A stretch of 50,560 bases of DNA, taken from an uncultured Lachnospiraceae bacterium. Lineage in GTDB: Bacteria; Bacillota; Clostridia; Lachnospirales; Lachnospiraceae. The notes beneath the pieces are model-generated. The model had not been told where the DNA came from. It did not search any database and was given only the letters and a program-made list of their open reading frames with translations. Shown here one piece after another: positions 40,346 to 48,637 of this stretch. The translations under genes were made by a program, and so were the position numbers. Location: positions 1 through 50,560 of the forward strand of contig CAUEYX010000022.1 in assembly GCA_959022495.1 (NCBI GenBank), read 5' to 3'. Positions within the stretch are counted from its first letter, which is position 1. Every line of letters starts with the position of its first letter.

Positions 40346-41908
40346 ATGAAACGGATCACAAAAATCAAAGAGCGCAGGGCGGATCTGGCAGGAAAGCGGA
40401 AACTCCGTGTGGCGGCATACTGCCGGGTGTCCACCGGGACGGAGGAACAGCTTGTCAGCCTGAAAGCGCAGAAGATGCACTATGAGTCCTATATCAAAGG
40501 GAATCCCGATTGGGAGTTTTGCGGGCTGTACTATGACGAAGGCATCACAGGGACGAAAAAAGAGAAGCGCACAGAGTTGCTCCGTCTGATCTCTGACTGT
40601 GAGAATGGAAAGATTGATTTCATTGTCACGAAGTCCATCAGCCGATTTGCCAGAAACACAATGGACTGCCTGGAACTGGTCAGAAAGCTGGTAGACCTGG
40701 GAATCTACATTTATTTTGAAAAAGAGAACCTGAATACCGGCGATATGGAAAGCGAGCTGATGCTTTCCATTTTGAGCAGCCTTGCGGAGAGCGAGTCCAT
40801 ATCCATTTCGGAAAATAACAAGTGGTCGGCACAGAGGCGGTTCCAGAATGGCACTTTTAAGGTTTCCTATCCCCCATACGGCTATGAAAACATGGATGGG
40901 GAAATGGTCATCAACGAGGAACAGGCGGAGGTTGTGCGCTGGATGTTCTCGGAGACACTGGCGGGCAAAGGCTGCTACAGGATTGCTGCGGCGCTGAATG
41001 AAAAAGGGGTTCCCACAAAAAAGAATGGACGGTGGACTGCCTCCACAGTCCGCGGGATTTTGAAAAATGAGAAATATACCGGGGACATCCTGTTCCAAAA
41101 GACCTATACGGACAGCCAGTTTAACCGGCATACAAACCGGGGCGAAAAGGATATGTACTACATGGAAAGCCACCACCCGGCGATTGTGAGCCGGGAGACC
41201 TTTGAGGCGGTTACTGCGGTCATCGGGCAGCGCGGGAAAGAAAAGAGTGTGACGCAGGGGAATAAATACCAGAACCGCTACCCATTTTCCGGGAAGATCA
41301 TCTGCGGGGAATGCGGGAGCAGCTTTAAGCGGAGGATTCATTATTCCACCCATCAGAAGTACATCGCATGGTGCTGCTCCAAGCATATCGAACACATCAA
41401 GGACTGCTCCATGCAGTTTATCCGGCAGGACGCCGTGGAGGCCGCATTTATGACCATGATGAACAAACTGGCCTATGCGCACCGGCGTATCCTCCAGCCT
41501 TTGCGGGATGCGCTGCGCCGGGTGGATGACGCAGAAGGTTTCCGAAGCATTGAGGAACTGGAAAACCGGATCGATGCAGTTTTGGAACGGGAGCAGGTGC
41601 TGTCCGGCTTGATGGCAAAAGGGTATCTGGAGCCGACGCTTTATGGCAGCGAGAAAAATGAACTGGCGAGGGAGCTGGAAGAACTAAAGGACAGAAAAGA
41701 TACTATTATCCGGAGCCTGAACAGCAGCATGGCAAATGCCGACGCTGTCAATGAACTTTTGAAATTTACGGCAAAGGCGGAAATGGTTACCGCATTTGAC
41801 GAAGAAGTGTTCGGCAGATTCGTGGAAAAGATCGAGGTCTATTCCAGGATCGAGGTCGGTTTCGTGTTGAAATGCGGACTTACATTAAAGGAAAGGATGG
41901 TGGGATAG
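40346..41908 (+). CDS. Large serine recombinase 1
   Basis: The 520-residue protein is a large serine integrase. The N-terminal resolvase domain has catalytic Ser29 in AAYCRVST and the conserved arginines of SISRFARNTMDCLE. A recombinase domain follows (about 165-270: PPYGYENMDGEMVINEEQAE), a zinc ribbon (IICGECGSSF, then WCCSKHIEHIKDC) and a C-terminal coiled coil. All catalytic parts are present. With the second complete recombinase at 42326 it probably carries out integration and excision of the prophage. GCGAGGTGAGA precedes ATG 40346. It is directly followed by the middle gene, with no gap. Confidence 0.95.
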   Translation: MKRITKIKERRADLAGKRKLRVAAYCRVSTGTEEQLVSLKAQKMHYESYIKGNPDWEFCGLYYDEGITGTKKEKRTELLRLISDCENGKIDFIVTKSISRFARNTMDCLELVRKLVDLGIYIYFEKENLNTGDMESELMLSILSSLAESESISISENNKWSAQRRFQNGTFKVSYPPYGYENMDGEMVINEEQAEVVRWMFSETLAGKGCYRIAAALNEKGVPTKKNGRWTASTVRGILKNEKYTGDILFQKTYTDSQFNRHTNRGEKDMYYMESHHPAIVSRETFEAVTAVIGQRGKEKSVTQGNKYQNRYPFSGKIICGECGSSFKRRIHYSTHQKYIAWCCSKHIEHIKDCSMQFIRQDAVEAAFMTMMNKLAYAHRRILQPLRDALRRVDDAEGFRSIEELENRIDAVLEREQVLSGLMAKGYLEPTLYGSEKNELARELEELKDRKDTIIRSLNSSMANADAVNELLKFTAKAEMVTAFDEEVFGRFVEKIEVYSRIEVGFVLKCGLTLKERMVG

Positions 41909-42322
41909 ATGGAACATACACCTTACGGATACCGGATTGAGAACGGGAAAGCCGTGATCGATGAAAAGGCGGCGGAGCAGGTCAGGCTCATGTACCGGTT
42001 TTATCTGGATGGGGCAAGTTTATGTGATTCTGCGGGTAAAGCTGGTATTTCGGTACAGCATGGAGGTGCCGCAAGGATGCTCTGCAATTCCCATTATCTT
42101 GGCGATGAATATTATCCGGCCCTTATTGACCGGGAAACCTTTGAACAGGCAAAACAGGAACGGCAGCGGAGGGCAGCAGCTCTTGGCAGAGGCGGGAAAC
42201 CGCAGAAGCGGGAGGAAGCCGGGGTTCCCGTTGCTTTCCATATGAAACCGCCGGAAAAAGAGCTGGATGATCCTTACCGGCAGGCGGAGTATCTGTACAG
42301 CCTGATAGAAAGCGAGGGATAG
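41909..42322 (+). CDS. Recombinase-domain protein lacking the catalytic domain
   Basis: The 137-residue protein is only the recombinase DNA-binding domain of serine integrases: PYGYRIENGKAVIDEKAAEQ, LMYRFYLDGASLCDSAGKAG, then an ALIDRETFEQAKQERQRRAA stretch. It has no resolvase domain, no catalytic serine and no zinc ribbon. Its start immediately follows the stop of recombinase 1, and it ends four bases before recombinase 2. The open frame and coupled layout argue against decay. It may bind att DNA and modulate the two full recombinases. Three-gene recombinase operons with a short middle gene occur in clostridial elements. Confidence 0.85.
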   Translation: MEHTPYGYRIENGKAVIDEKAAEQVRLMYRFYLDGASLCDSAGKAGISVQHGGAARMLCNSHYLGDEYYPALIDRETFEQAKQERQRRAAALGRGGKPQKREEAGVPVAFHMKPPEKELDDPYRQAEYLYSLIESEG

Positions 42323-42325
42323 TCC

Positions 42326-43897
42326 ATGACAGAAAACAGAAGTGTTACTGTTATCCCGGCGCGCCAGCGGATGGGCGGCGGGAAAAAGAAAGAGGAGAAA
42401 CCAAAGCTGCGGGTAGCCGCCTACTGCCGTGTTTCCACGGACAGTGACGAACAGGCTACCAGCTACGAAACACAGATCGAGCATTATACCAGTTTTATCC
42501 AGAAGAACCCGGAATGGGAGCTGGCAGGCATTTTTGCGGATGACGGAATTTCCGGCACAAACACAAAGAAGCGCGAGGAATTCAACCGTATGATTGACGA
42601 GTGCATGGCGGGCAGGATTGACATGATCATTACAAAATCCATCAGCCGTTTTGCCAGGAATACGCTGGACTGCCTCAGATATATCCGGGAGTTAAAGAGT
42701 AAAAACATCCCGGTTTTCTTTGAAAAGGAAAATATCAATACGATGGATTCCAAAGGCGAGGTGCTGCTTACCATCATGGCGAGCCTTGCGCAGCAGGAGA
42801 GCCAGTCCCTTTCCCAGAATGTGAAACTCGGACTGCAATACCGCTACCAGCAGGGGTTGGTACAGGTCAACCACAACCGGTTCCTGGGATATACCAAAGA
42901 CGAGGATGGCAGGCTGGTCATTGTGCCGGAGGAGGCGGAGATCGTGAAACGGATCTACCGGGAATACCTGGAGGGCGCAAGTCTGGCGCAGATTGGCGAT
43001 GGGCTGGAGGCGGACGGTATCCTCACGGGCGCAGGGAAAAAGCAGTGGCTGGCAACCACGATTAAGAAGATCCTAAGCAATGAGAAGTACATCGGGGACG
43101 CCCTCCTGCAGAAAACCTATACCGTGGATTTCCTCTCCAAGAAAAGAGTGAAGAACAACGGCATTGTCCCGCAATATTATGTGGAGAACAGCCATGAGCC
43201 GATCATTCCCCGTGAGATTTACATGAGGGTACAGGAGGAAATGGCGCGGAGGGCGAACCTCCACAGCGGGGAGAAAAGAAAGAAACGGGTTTACAGCAGC
43301 AAGTACGCCCTGTCGAGCATCGTATACTGCCCGAAGTGCGGGGAAATCTACCGCAGGATTGCATGGAACAACAGAGGGAAACATTCTACCGTGTGGCGGT
43401 GCTGCACCCGTGTGGAGCATGGCCCTAAAGGGTGCGATGCCCCGACCATTCAGGAGTCCGTGCTGCAGAATGGCGTGGCAAAGGCGATCAGAGAGGTGTT
43501 TGGAAACAGCAGCACCTTCCTCCCTATCCTGGAAGAAAATATGCAGGCAGTCATCGGGAACGATGTGGAGAGCCGGCTTGCGGAGATAGACGGGCGGCTC
43601 AAGGAACTACAGCAGGAGCTTTTGAAACAGGCAAATGCGAAAAAGGATTACACAGAGGTGGCGGATGCAATCTATGCCCTGCGGGAGCAGCGGCAGAATG
43701 TCCTCGCGGCGGAAGCCGAGCAGGATGGCAGGCGGCAGAGGATGGAGGAGATGAAAACCCTTCTGGAAGAACAGGCGGACATCCCACTGGAGTATGACGA
43801 GCAGTTAGTGCGGAGACTGGTGGAAAAGGTCACGGTTTATGAGAAAGAACTGGTTGTGGAATTCAAATCGGGATTGGAGATTCGTGTGGAAATATAA
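42326..43897 (+). CDS. Large serine recombinase 2
   Basis: The 523-residue protein is a second complete serine integrase: catalytic Ser37 in AAYCRVST, SISRFARNTLDCLRYIRELK, a recombinase domain from about 180, a zinc ribbon (VYCPKCGEIYRR, then WRCCTRVEHGPKGC) and a long coiled coil (RLAEIDGRLKELQQELLKQA). It differs clearly from recombinase 1, so this is not a recent duplication. Possibly the two act as a heteromer or have separate roles in integration and excision. GAGGGAT lies seven bases before the ATG. A strong terminator follows. Confidence 0.95.
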   Translation: MTENRSVTVIPARQRMGGGKKKEEKPKLRVAAYCRVSTDSDEQATSYETQIEHYTSFIQKNPEWELAGIFADDGISGTNTKKREEFNRMIDECMAGRIDMIITKSISRFARNTLDCLRYIRELKSKNIPVFFEKENINTMDSKGEVLLTIMASLAQQESQSLSQNVKLGLQYRYQQGLVQVNHNRFLGYTKDEDGRLVIVPEEAEIVKRIYREYLEGASLAQIGDGLEADGILTGAGKKQWLATTIKKILSNEKYIGDALLQKTYTVDFLSKKRVKNNGIVPQYYVENSHEPIIPREIYMRVQEEMARRANLHSGEKRKKRVYSSKYALSSIVYCPKCGEIYRRIAWNNRGKHSTVWRCCTRVEHGPKGCDAPTIQESVLQNGVAKAIREVFGNSSTFLPILEENMQAVIGNDVESRLAEIDGRLKELQQELLKQANAKKDYTEVADAIYALREQRQNVLAAEAEQDGRRQRMEEMKTLLEEQADIPLEYDEQLVRRLVEKVTVYEKELVVEFKSGLEIRVEI

Positions 43898-43912
43898 AGA
43901 AGAAAATAGATA

Positions 43913-43952
43913 GCGCCCTGCGGACTGGAAATGAACCGTAGGGCGCTTTTTT
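43913..43952 (+). terminator. Terminator after the recombinase operon
   Basis: An 11-bp stem (43913-43923 with 43936-43946, one G-T pair) is followed by six T. It separates the recombinases from the AT-rich cargo operon. Confidence 0.9.
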
Positions 43953-43978
43953 CATGGGAGGAATATTTCAGAGAGGTA

Positions 43979-44007
43979 TTGTGCTTATCAACCACAAGGT
44001 TTATAAT
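43979..44007 (+). promoter_or_regulatory. Promoter of the cargo operon
   Basis: TTGTGC (43979-43984) and a perfect TATAAT (44002-44007) are 17 bases apart, 24 bases before the start of the HTH gene. It makes the cargo operon independent of phage late transcription. Confidence 0.75.
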
Positions 44008-44030
44008 AGAGAAAACGATGGAGGGAGTTT

Positions 44031-44276
44031 ATGACAACATCGGATATGATAAGGACACTATGTGAAAAACAGAATATCAGTCTGGCAGAGCTAAGTAGGC
44101 GCATTGGGCAGACTCCGCAGAATTTTAATAAGAAGCTGAAACGGGGCACGGTTTCCTTTGATGAGATGATGGAGATTGCAAAGGCTGTGGGTGTAGGGTA
44201 TGAGCAGGCGTTTGTATTACCAGACGGAGAATATATAAAGTTGGGAAATGGAATTGTTGAGAAGAAGGATTGGTAA
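44031..44276 (+). CDS. XRE-family helix-turn-helix regulator
   Basis: The 81-residue protein is a single XRE/Cro-type domain: MIRTLCEKQNISLAELSRRI, then GQTPQNFNKKLKRG as recognition helix, then FDEMMEIAKAVGVGYEQAFV. GGAGGGAG precedes the ATG. It is the first gene of the AT-rich cargo segment, 60 bases before the large HEPN-like gene, and probably controls this operon from the promoter at 43979-44007. A wider role in lysogeny cannot be excluded. A regulator placed first in a cargo operon is common for toxic or defence functions. Confidence 0.85.
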   Translation: MTTSDMIRTLCEKQNISLAELSRRIGQTPQNFNKKLKRGTVSFDEMMEIAKAVGVGYEQAFVLPDGEYIKLGNGIVEKKDW

Positions 44277-44336
44277 GCAGCAGGTCAGAATATCTGTAAT
44301 TCCATGTGTAGTAAACTAAGAAAAAGGAGAAAACAA

Positions 44337-45701
44337 ATGGTATACAATTGCTTTATAAAATGCCAAGTATGCGGTAGCATTACAAGAATTAGGCTACAGG
44401 TGGGATGGCAAGATGAGCATCCAATAGTTATAGCTTGCGGGAAATGTGGCATTTCATTAACTGGCAAAGTAACTATTGGACAGGATATTCCTGGCATATC
44501 TTTCTGCTTTGATAATGCGGATATTACAGATGATACAATAGCAGAGTATATGGTTGAATGCTCAGGAGAATTCCCTACTAAAAAAATGTGTGCAAATCCA
44601 CATGATTTTGATATGACACCTTTTATCCGAAATCAGGATAGAATGAAAGATAACAATGGGTATGATGAATTTTGTAAAAGTGTGTCAACTCTTAATAGAA
44701 CTGTTCAAAGTTGGGCTGAGTATAAAAGAGTATTCGATTTAGCCCAAAATGGTAACACAGACTACTTAATACAAGAAGTCAAAAAAATAATTCCCGAAAA
44801 TGTAGTTCCGGGCAGGAAAAAACTTGAAATTTTAAGAGCAGTCCATATGGTTGAAGTTATAGGATTCATATCACCTCTTCGGAGAGACGTGATTTCAAAC
44901 CTTACTATAAGCAGTAGCGTGTTGAAATTGAATTTTAAACAAATTGCGGGATTGATAAACTATTTAGATTCGCATGATGGATATAGTCTCAAAGATTTAC
45001 AGTCATCAATTTATAAAATGATGAGCGAATTTGTAGAAGTATTCAAATACTTAGTACCCGCTTTAGCAATTCAATTTTACAAAGAGGACAAATTTGACTA
45101 TGCCCAAGAAGGTTCAACAACCAGTAGCTTTGAGTTGGTTAAACAATTTTATTTAGATGCATATGAAACATTGGGCAATTTACTGATACTGCCTGTCGCA
45201 TTAAATAATATAAAGTACCGAAATGACTATAAAGTGCTTAATTCTACATTAGAAAATGGCACAGTGTCTTTAGATGATTTTCTAAAAATGGCAAAGGCAA
45301 AACGATACCATTTTTGCAATCAAAACGAAATATATACAGATTATTTACATATAACTGTTAATTCCAAATTGAGAAATGCTATTGGACATAACGATGTCGG
45401 ATATGATTCGATTTCTCAGCAGATAACCTATATTCCTGATCCAAAAGCAAGGTCTAAGAAAAGAACAGCATTTCTTTTGGAATTTGAAAATGAAGCAGTT
45501 CGTATGTTCCAGGCGATTTTAGTGATTGCGGAATATTTGTATAGAATAAAAGAAATAGATTTACTTAACAAGGGAGAAATTCCTCGCCAAATAAACGTTA
45601 CAGTAAAAAAGGAAAAAAAGATTGGGAGAAATGATTTGTGTCCTTGCGGCAGTGGAAAGAAATTTAAAAAGTGCTGCTTGGGGAAAGGTATATATGATTA
45701 A
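44337..45701 (+). CDS. Zinc ribbon / HEPN-like / SEC-C protein (candidate defence effector)
   Basis: The 454-residue protein has three visible parts. An N-terminal zinc ribbon has Cys9-x2-Cys12 and Cys34-x2-Cys37. A long helical middle contains KLRNAIGHND, in which Arg346 and His351 give the R-x4-H pattern of HEPN ribonucleases. The C-terminal SEC-C zinc motif (about 429-450, IGRNDLCPCGSGKKFKKCC) has Cys435, Cys437, Cys446 and Cys447. HEPN and SEC-C parts occur together in proteins of stress and phage-defence systems. Identification as HEPN rests on one short motif. AAGGAG lies seven bases before ATG 44337. Codon use is strongly AT-rich, unlike the phage core. Confidence 0.7.
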   Translation: MVYNCFIKCQVCGSITRIRLQVGWQDEHPIVIACGKCGISLTGKVTIGQDIPGISFCFDNADITDDTIAEYMVECSGEFPTKKMCANPHDFDMTPFIRNQDRMKDNNGYDEFCKSVSTLNRTVQSWAEYKRVFDLAQNGNTDYLIQEVKKIIPENVVPGRKKLEILRAVHMVEVIGFISPLRRDVISNLTISSSVLKLNFKQIAGLINYLDSHDGYSLKDLQSSIYKMMSEFVEVFKYLVPALAIQFYKEDKFDYAQEGSTTSSFELVKQFYLDAYETLGNLLILPVALNNIKYRNDYKVLNSTLENGTVSLDDFLKMAKAKRYHFCNQNEIYTDYLHITVNSKLRNAIGHNDVGYDSISQQITYIPDPKARSKKRTAFLLEFENEAVRMFQAILVIAEYLYRIKEIDLLNKGEIPRQINVTVKKEKKIGRNDLCPCGSGKKFKKCCLGKGIYD

Positions 45702-45755
45702 GTCATAGATACCAGATGTTTAAGAATTTTATATGAAAGAAGAGGGATGATAGAA

Positions 45756-46496
45756 ATGAACCAGATTTCAAGTATCGATGATACATTATACGCTTTCTCT
45801 GAGCTGTTTCCTCCGAAAGAACCAGAAACAAAATTCGATAAAATATTAGATTTAATACAGGCTTTCTCTAGTGGAACTTTGATTGGGACAGTTGGACAAG
45901 TGTTGACAACAACCATAAAAACATGCGGCGTAGTGGCAACAGAAAAACAGCGTGTTCAAGCTGTTAAGTACGTCAAAGATGCATATGAAGTAAAATGTAA
46001 TGCTGAGATTGAAATGAAGAGATTAAGCGTTGAAGCTGAGAAAAATAAAGCTCTAACTTTATATATTGAGAGGTCATTTCAATCCAAAATTGATGAGATG
46101 CAAAAAGAACATATTTATAGAATGGAAAAATTGAGAAGCAGTAAAGATATAGCAATATACGAGATCGACAAATATGCGCAAGTAAAACTTGAAGGTATTA
46201 ATAAATATTATGCTACTATTATAAGAGCGAATGAGGATGTGTGCTGGTTATATCGTAGATATTTAGATTATATGAAAAAATGTAATGAATCTCCAGCACA
46301 TTTGATTGCAGAATATTCTAAAGCCTATATGAATATAGTGCAAAATTCAATCTTTGATAAAAGTATAAAAATGAGTGACGTGCAAGTTGGTTTGGATCAG
46401 ATCCTTAAATTATTACAATTTCTAAGTTCAACAAACAATTATCTCTTACCGTTTGAGACGTTTATTGAGCAACGCAAACAGATGGGAGTGAGTTAA
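45756..46496 (+). CDS. Coiled-coil protein of the cargo operon
   Basis: I do not recognise a family for this 246-residue protein. An N-terminal region with a weakly hydrophobic stretch (AFSSGTLIGTVGQVLTTTIK, about 39-58) is followed by a long charged helix (about 65-165: EVKCNAEIEMKRLSVEAEKN, SFQSKIDEMQKEHIYRMEKL) that looks like a coiled coil, then a helical C-terminus. AGAGGGA is nine bases before ATG 45756; ATG 45747 overlaps that site. It lies 54 bases after the HEPN-like gene and ends one base before the next gene, so the three are likely to act together, perhaps with this one as a scaffold. Confidence 0.7.
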   Translation: MNQISSIDDTLYAFSELFPPKEPETKFDKILDLIQAFSSGTLIGTVGQVLTTTIKTCGVVATEKQRVQAVKYVKDAYEVKCNAEIEMKRLSVEAEKNKALTLYIERSFQSKIDEMQKEHIYRMEKLRSSKDIAIYEIDKYAQVKLEGINKYYATIIRANEDVCWLYRRYLDYMKKCNESPAHLIAEYSKAYMNIVQNSIFDKSIKMSDVQVGLDQILKLLQFLSSTNNYLLPFETFIEQRKQMGVS

Positions 46497-46497
46497 G

Positions 46498-47232
46498 ATG
46501 TGGATTGTCTTCATATTAGTGGCTGTAGTTATTATAGTGGGTCTGATAATTTTCTTTTTATGCCGCACTGAAAAAGATGATGATGTAGGATATGGTATAG
46601 ATGATAGTCGGTACAGACAATATATCTATCACTCTGTCCAAAATGATTTTAAACCGTATTTACAACAGATTTTAGATGCTATAGATAAAATAAAATCATT
46701 AGAAGATCAAAATCGTACCGAACTTAATCAGGCAGCCTATAATGCAATGGTTGAGATCTATAATAAGGCGAATGAGATTGAAGGGAAGATAAAAACTTAC
46801 TGGAATAGTAGCCAATTCAATAAGGATTTTTCTTTTTACATAGGATTGCATTATGCATCACATTTGCTAGGAAATGCAATAAAACAAGAACAACAAATTA
46901 TAAAAAATTCATTTGTAGAATGTAAAAACCAGCAAAAAAATTGGGGGAGTCGAATAGATAGTTTAAAATATAGACAGCAACGTGCAAATGGTAGACAAAA
47001 AGCAGAGATAAGCCAAGAAATAGGAGAATGTTGTAAAGCTCACAAAAGAATTTCAACTCTGGCAAGTCAAATTGGCGCAACAAATACTTTATACAATCAG
47101 CGAGTATCTCAGCAACATATGGAAACCGCAAAACGGAGAGATTTTATAGCTGCAAATTTTGGTGAGCGAGGGAGAAAATGGAAAGAAAGAATGCATCAAA
47201 GAGCATTAAGCCGTGAGGGGAAGAATGTTTAG
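46498..47232 (+). CDS. Membrane-anchored coiled-coil protein
   Basis: The 244-residue protein starts with a single strong membrane segment (about 2-22: WIVFILVAVVIIVGLIIFFL) with a charged cytoplasmic-type remainder (CRTEKDDDVGYGIDD). A long helical part follows (about 35-200: YLQQILDAIDKIKSLEDQNR, SLKYRQQRANGRQKAEISQE), and the tail is basic. No enzyme motif is visible. The ATG follows the previous stop by one base, with GGGAGTGAG as ribosome site. It could anchor the coiled-coil and HEPN-like partners at the membrane. Function is unknown. Confidence 0.7.
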   Translation: MWIVFILVAVVIIVGLIIFFLCRTEKDDDVGYGIDDSRYRQYIYHSVQNDFKPYLQQILDAIDKIKSLEDQNRTELNQAAYNAMVEIYNKANEIEGKIKTYWNSSQFNKDFSFYIGLHYASHLLGNAIKQEQQIIKNSFVECKNQQKNWGSRIDSLKYRQQRANGRQKAEISQEIGECCKAHKRISTLASQIGATNTLYNQRVSQQHMETAKRRDFIAANFGERGRKWKERMHQRALSREGKNV

Positions 47233-47320
47233 TAATAATGGTATTTTGATTTGTTCCTGCGGAGTAAAAAATTCCGAAAAAGCGGTGGTTAAATTTGGTG
47301 GGAGTGAAAATAGGGAATGA
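47225..47320 (+). CDS. Possible 31-residue cysteine peptide
   Basis: A short frame begins at an ATG inside the preceding gene, with GAGGGGAAG before it, and encodes MFSNNGILICSCGVKNSEKA and eleven more residues. It lies just before the probable attachment site. A good ribosome site is its only support; chance is a serious alternative. Confidence 0.25.
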   Translation: MFSNNGILICSCGVKNSEKAVVKFGGSENRE

Positions 47321-47329
47321 CGTACTTCC

Positions 47330-47360
47330 TATTTCCTCGTGCCACGTCGAGACGGTAGTT
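47330..47360. other. Probable prophage attachment junction
   Basis: Similarity to a 23S rRNA uracil-5-methyltransferase begins at about CACGTCGAGACGG (47343-47355, coding for HVETV), while the sequence to the left is AT-rich phage cargo. The junction of phage and host DNA should lie near this point. The exact core cannot be fixed without the other end or an empty site. Confidence 0.5.
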
Positions 47361-47693
47361 CTTTTGTCCCACAAAAAAGCAGACAGTTATATCCACGTTG
47401 ATGTGGAGTTTGGCGAGGGCGAAGGCAAGATCCCGGTGGATAAAATCGTTCAGAGAGCGGAGAAATACAAGCCGAAGGAAAGAGTAACCTACAAAAAGAT
47501 AAAAGAGTACATTTTGGAAAAGTACGGATTCCAGGTACATACCGCTTATATAGCCGAGGTGAAAAGAAGTCTGGGGCTGCCGATGTATGACGCTCCGAAT
47601 GCAGTGGAGGAGCTGAAACAGCCGAGGAAGCACCCAACACCGGAGAAGGTGGATGCGATTAAAGACGCTTTGCGATACTTTGCTGTGATATAA
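47343..47693 (+). pseudogene. rlmD: 3' fragment of a 23S rRNA (uracil-5-)-methyltransferase gene
   Basis: The frame encodes HVETVVLLSHKKADSYIHVD and then a C-terminal extension (KIPVDKIVQRAEKYKPKERV, VHTAYIAEVKRSLGLPMYDA) typical of clostridial RlmD/RumA proteins. HVETVVLLS is the conserved end of the catalytic domain. Motifs upstream (SAM binding, catalytic Cys) are absent here; the frame does extend a little to the left (GTG at 47295) but that part is not enzyme sequence. The break is best explained by insertion of the prophage into the gene, with the 5' part beyond the left edge of the window. Alternatively the fragment was carried by the following element. Confidence 0.7.
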
Positions 47694-47728
47694 AACTCTT
47701 ACTTATATGAATTGAATATTTCCTACAT

Positions 47729-47765
47729 AGCCGTTTGTTCATTCCTTTGAGCAGGCGGCTTTCTT
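47729..47765 (+). terminator. Terminator between the methyltransferase fragment and parA
   Basis: A 12-bp stem (47729-47740 with 47749-47760, several G-T pairs) with an eight-base loop is followed by TTCTTC. It ends transcription of the methyltransferase gene and isolates the parA operon. Confidence 0.65.
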
Positions 47766-47815
47766 CATCCCTGTTTTTCGGAATAGGGATATTTTTTATG
47801 GAAGGAGGATTCCTT

Positions 47816-48637
47816 TTGAACACACAAATTATCGCAATCGCAAACCAGAAAGGTGGTGTGGGCAAGACAACGACCTGTGCGAATCTGGGGATAGGTCTGG
47901 CGCAGTCGGGGAAGAAAGTCCTTTTGATCGACGGGGACCCGCAGGGCAGCCTGACCATCAGCCTGGGCCACCCCCAGCCGGACAAGCTGCCTTTTACTTT
48001 GTCCGACGCGATGGGCCGGATTCTCATGGACGAGCCGCTGCGCCCCGGCGAGGGCATTCTGCATCACACGGAAGGCGTTGACCTGATGCCAGCCGACATC
48101 CAGCTCTCTGGTATGGAGGTATCCCTGGTAAATGCCATGAGCCGTGAGACCATCCTACGGCAATACCTGGACACGGTAAAGGGGCAATACTCCCATATCC
48201 TCATCGACTGCCAGCCATCCCTGGGGATGCTCACGGTCAACGCCCTGGCAGCCGCCAACAGGGTCATAATCCCCGTCCAAGCGGAGTATCTGCCCGCCAA
48301 GGGCCTGGAACAGTTGCTCCAAACAGTGAACAAGGTCAAGCGGCAGATCAATCCCAAACTCCAGATTGACGGTATCCTGCTGACGATGGTGGACAGCCGG
48401 ACCAACTTTGCCAAGGAGATCGCCTCTCTGCTGCGGGAGACCTACGGCAGCAAAATCAAGGTGTTCGGCACCGAAATTCCCCATTCGGTCCGGGCCAAAG
48501 AGACCAGCGCCGAGGGCAAGAGCATTTTCGCCCATGACCCCGGCGGCAAGGTGGCCGAGGGGTACAGAAATCTGACGAAGGAGGTGTTGAAACTTGAAAA
48601 GCAGCGCGAAAAAAGTAGAGCTGGCATCGGTAGATGA
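47816..48637 (+). CDS. parA: ParA/Soj-type partition ATPase
   Basis: The 273-residue protein has the deviant Walker A KGGVGKTTT (residues 12-20), the LLIDGDPQGS strand (Walker A' region) and ILIDCQPSLGML (Walker B), all typical of ParA/Soj. It forms ATP-dependent dimers on DNA and moves ParB-bound cargo, supporting inheritance of a plasmid or excised conjugative element. TTG at 47816 follows AAGGAGG by seven bases; the upstream ATG 47798 has no ribosome site. It overlaps parB by 44 bases. It opens the ParA-ParB-replication module of a separate mobile element. Confidence 0.93.
   Translation: MNTQIIAIANQKGGVGKTTTCANLGIGLAQSGKKVLLIDGDPQGSLTISLGHPQPDKLPFTLSDAMGRILMDEPLRPGEGILHHTEGVDLMPADIQLSGMEVSLVNAMSRETILRQYLDTVKGQYSHILIDCQPSLGMLTVNALAAANRVIIPVQAEYLPAKGLEQLLQTVNKVKRQINPKLQIDGILLTMVDSRTNFAKEIASLLRETYGSKIKVFGTEIPHSVRAKETSAEGKSIFAHDPGGKVAEGYRNLTKEVLKLEKQREKSRAGIGR

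Noticed and set aside
40346..43897. Middle recombinase gene as a frameshifted remnant of a neighbour
   Set aside because: It has its own start, an open frame, coupled spacing and a distinct sequence, and both flanking recombinases are complete.
44031..45701. Classical toxin-antitoxin pair
   Set aside because: The HTH gene is paired with a 454-residue multidomain protein and two further genes, unlike the small two-gene modules; a toxin-like role for the HEPN-like part remains possible but the pair as such is not recognisable.
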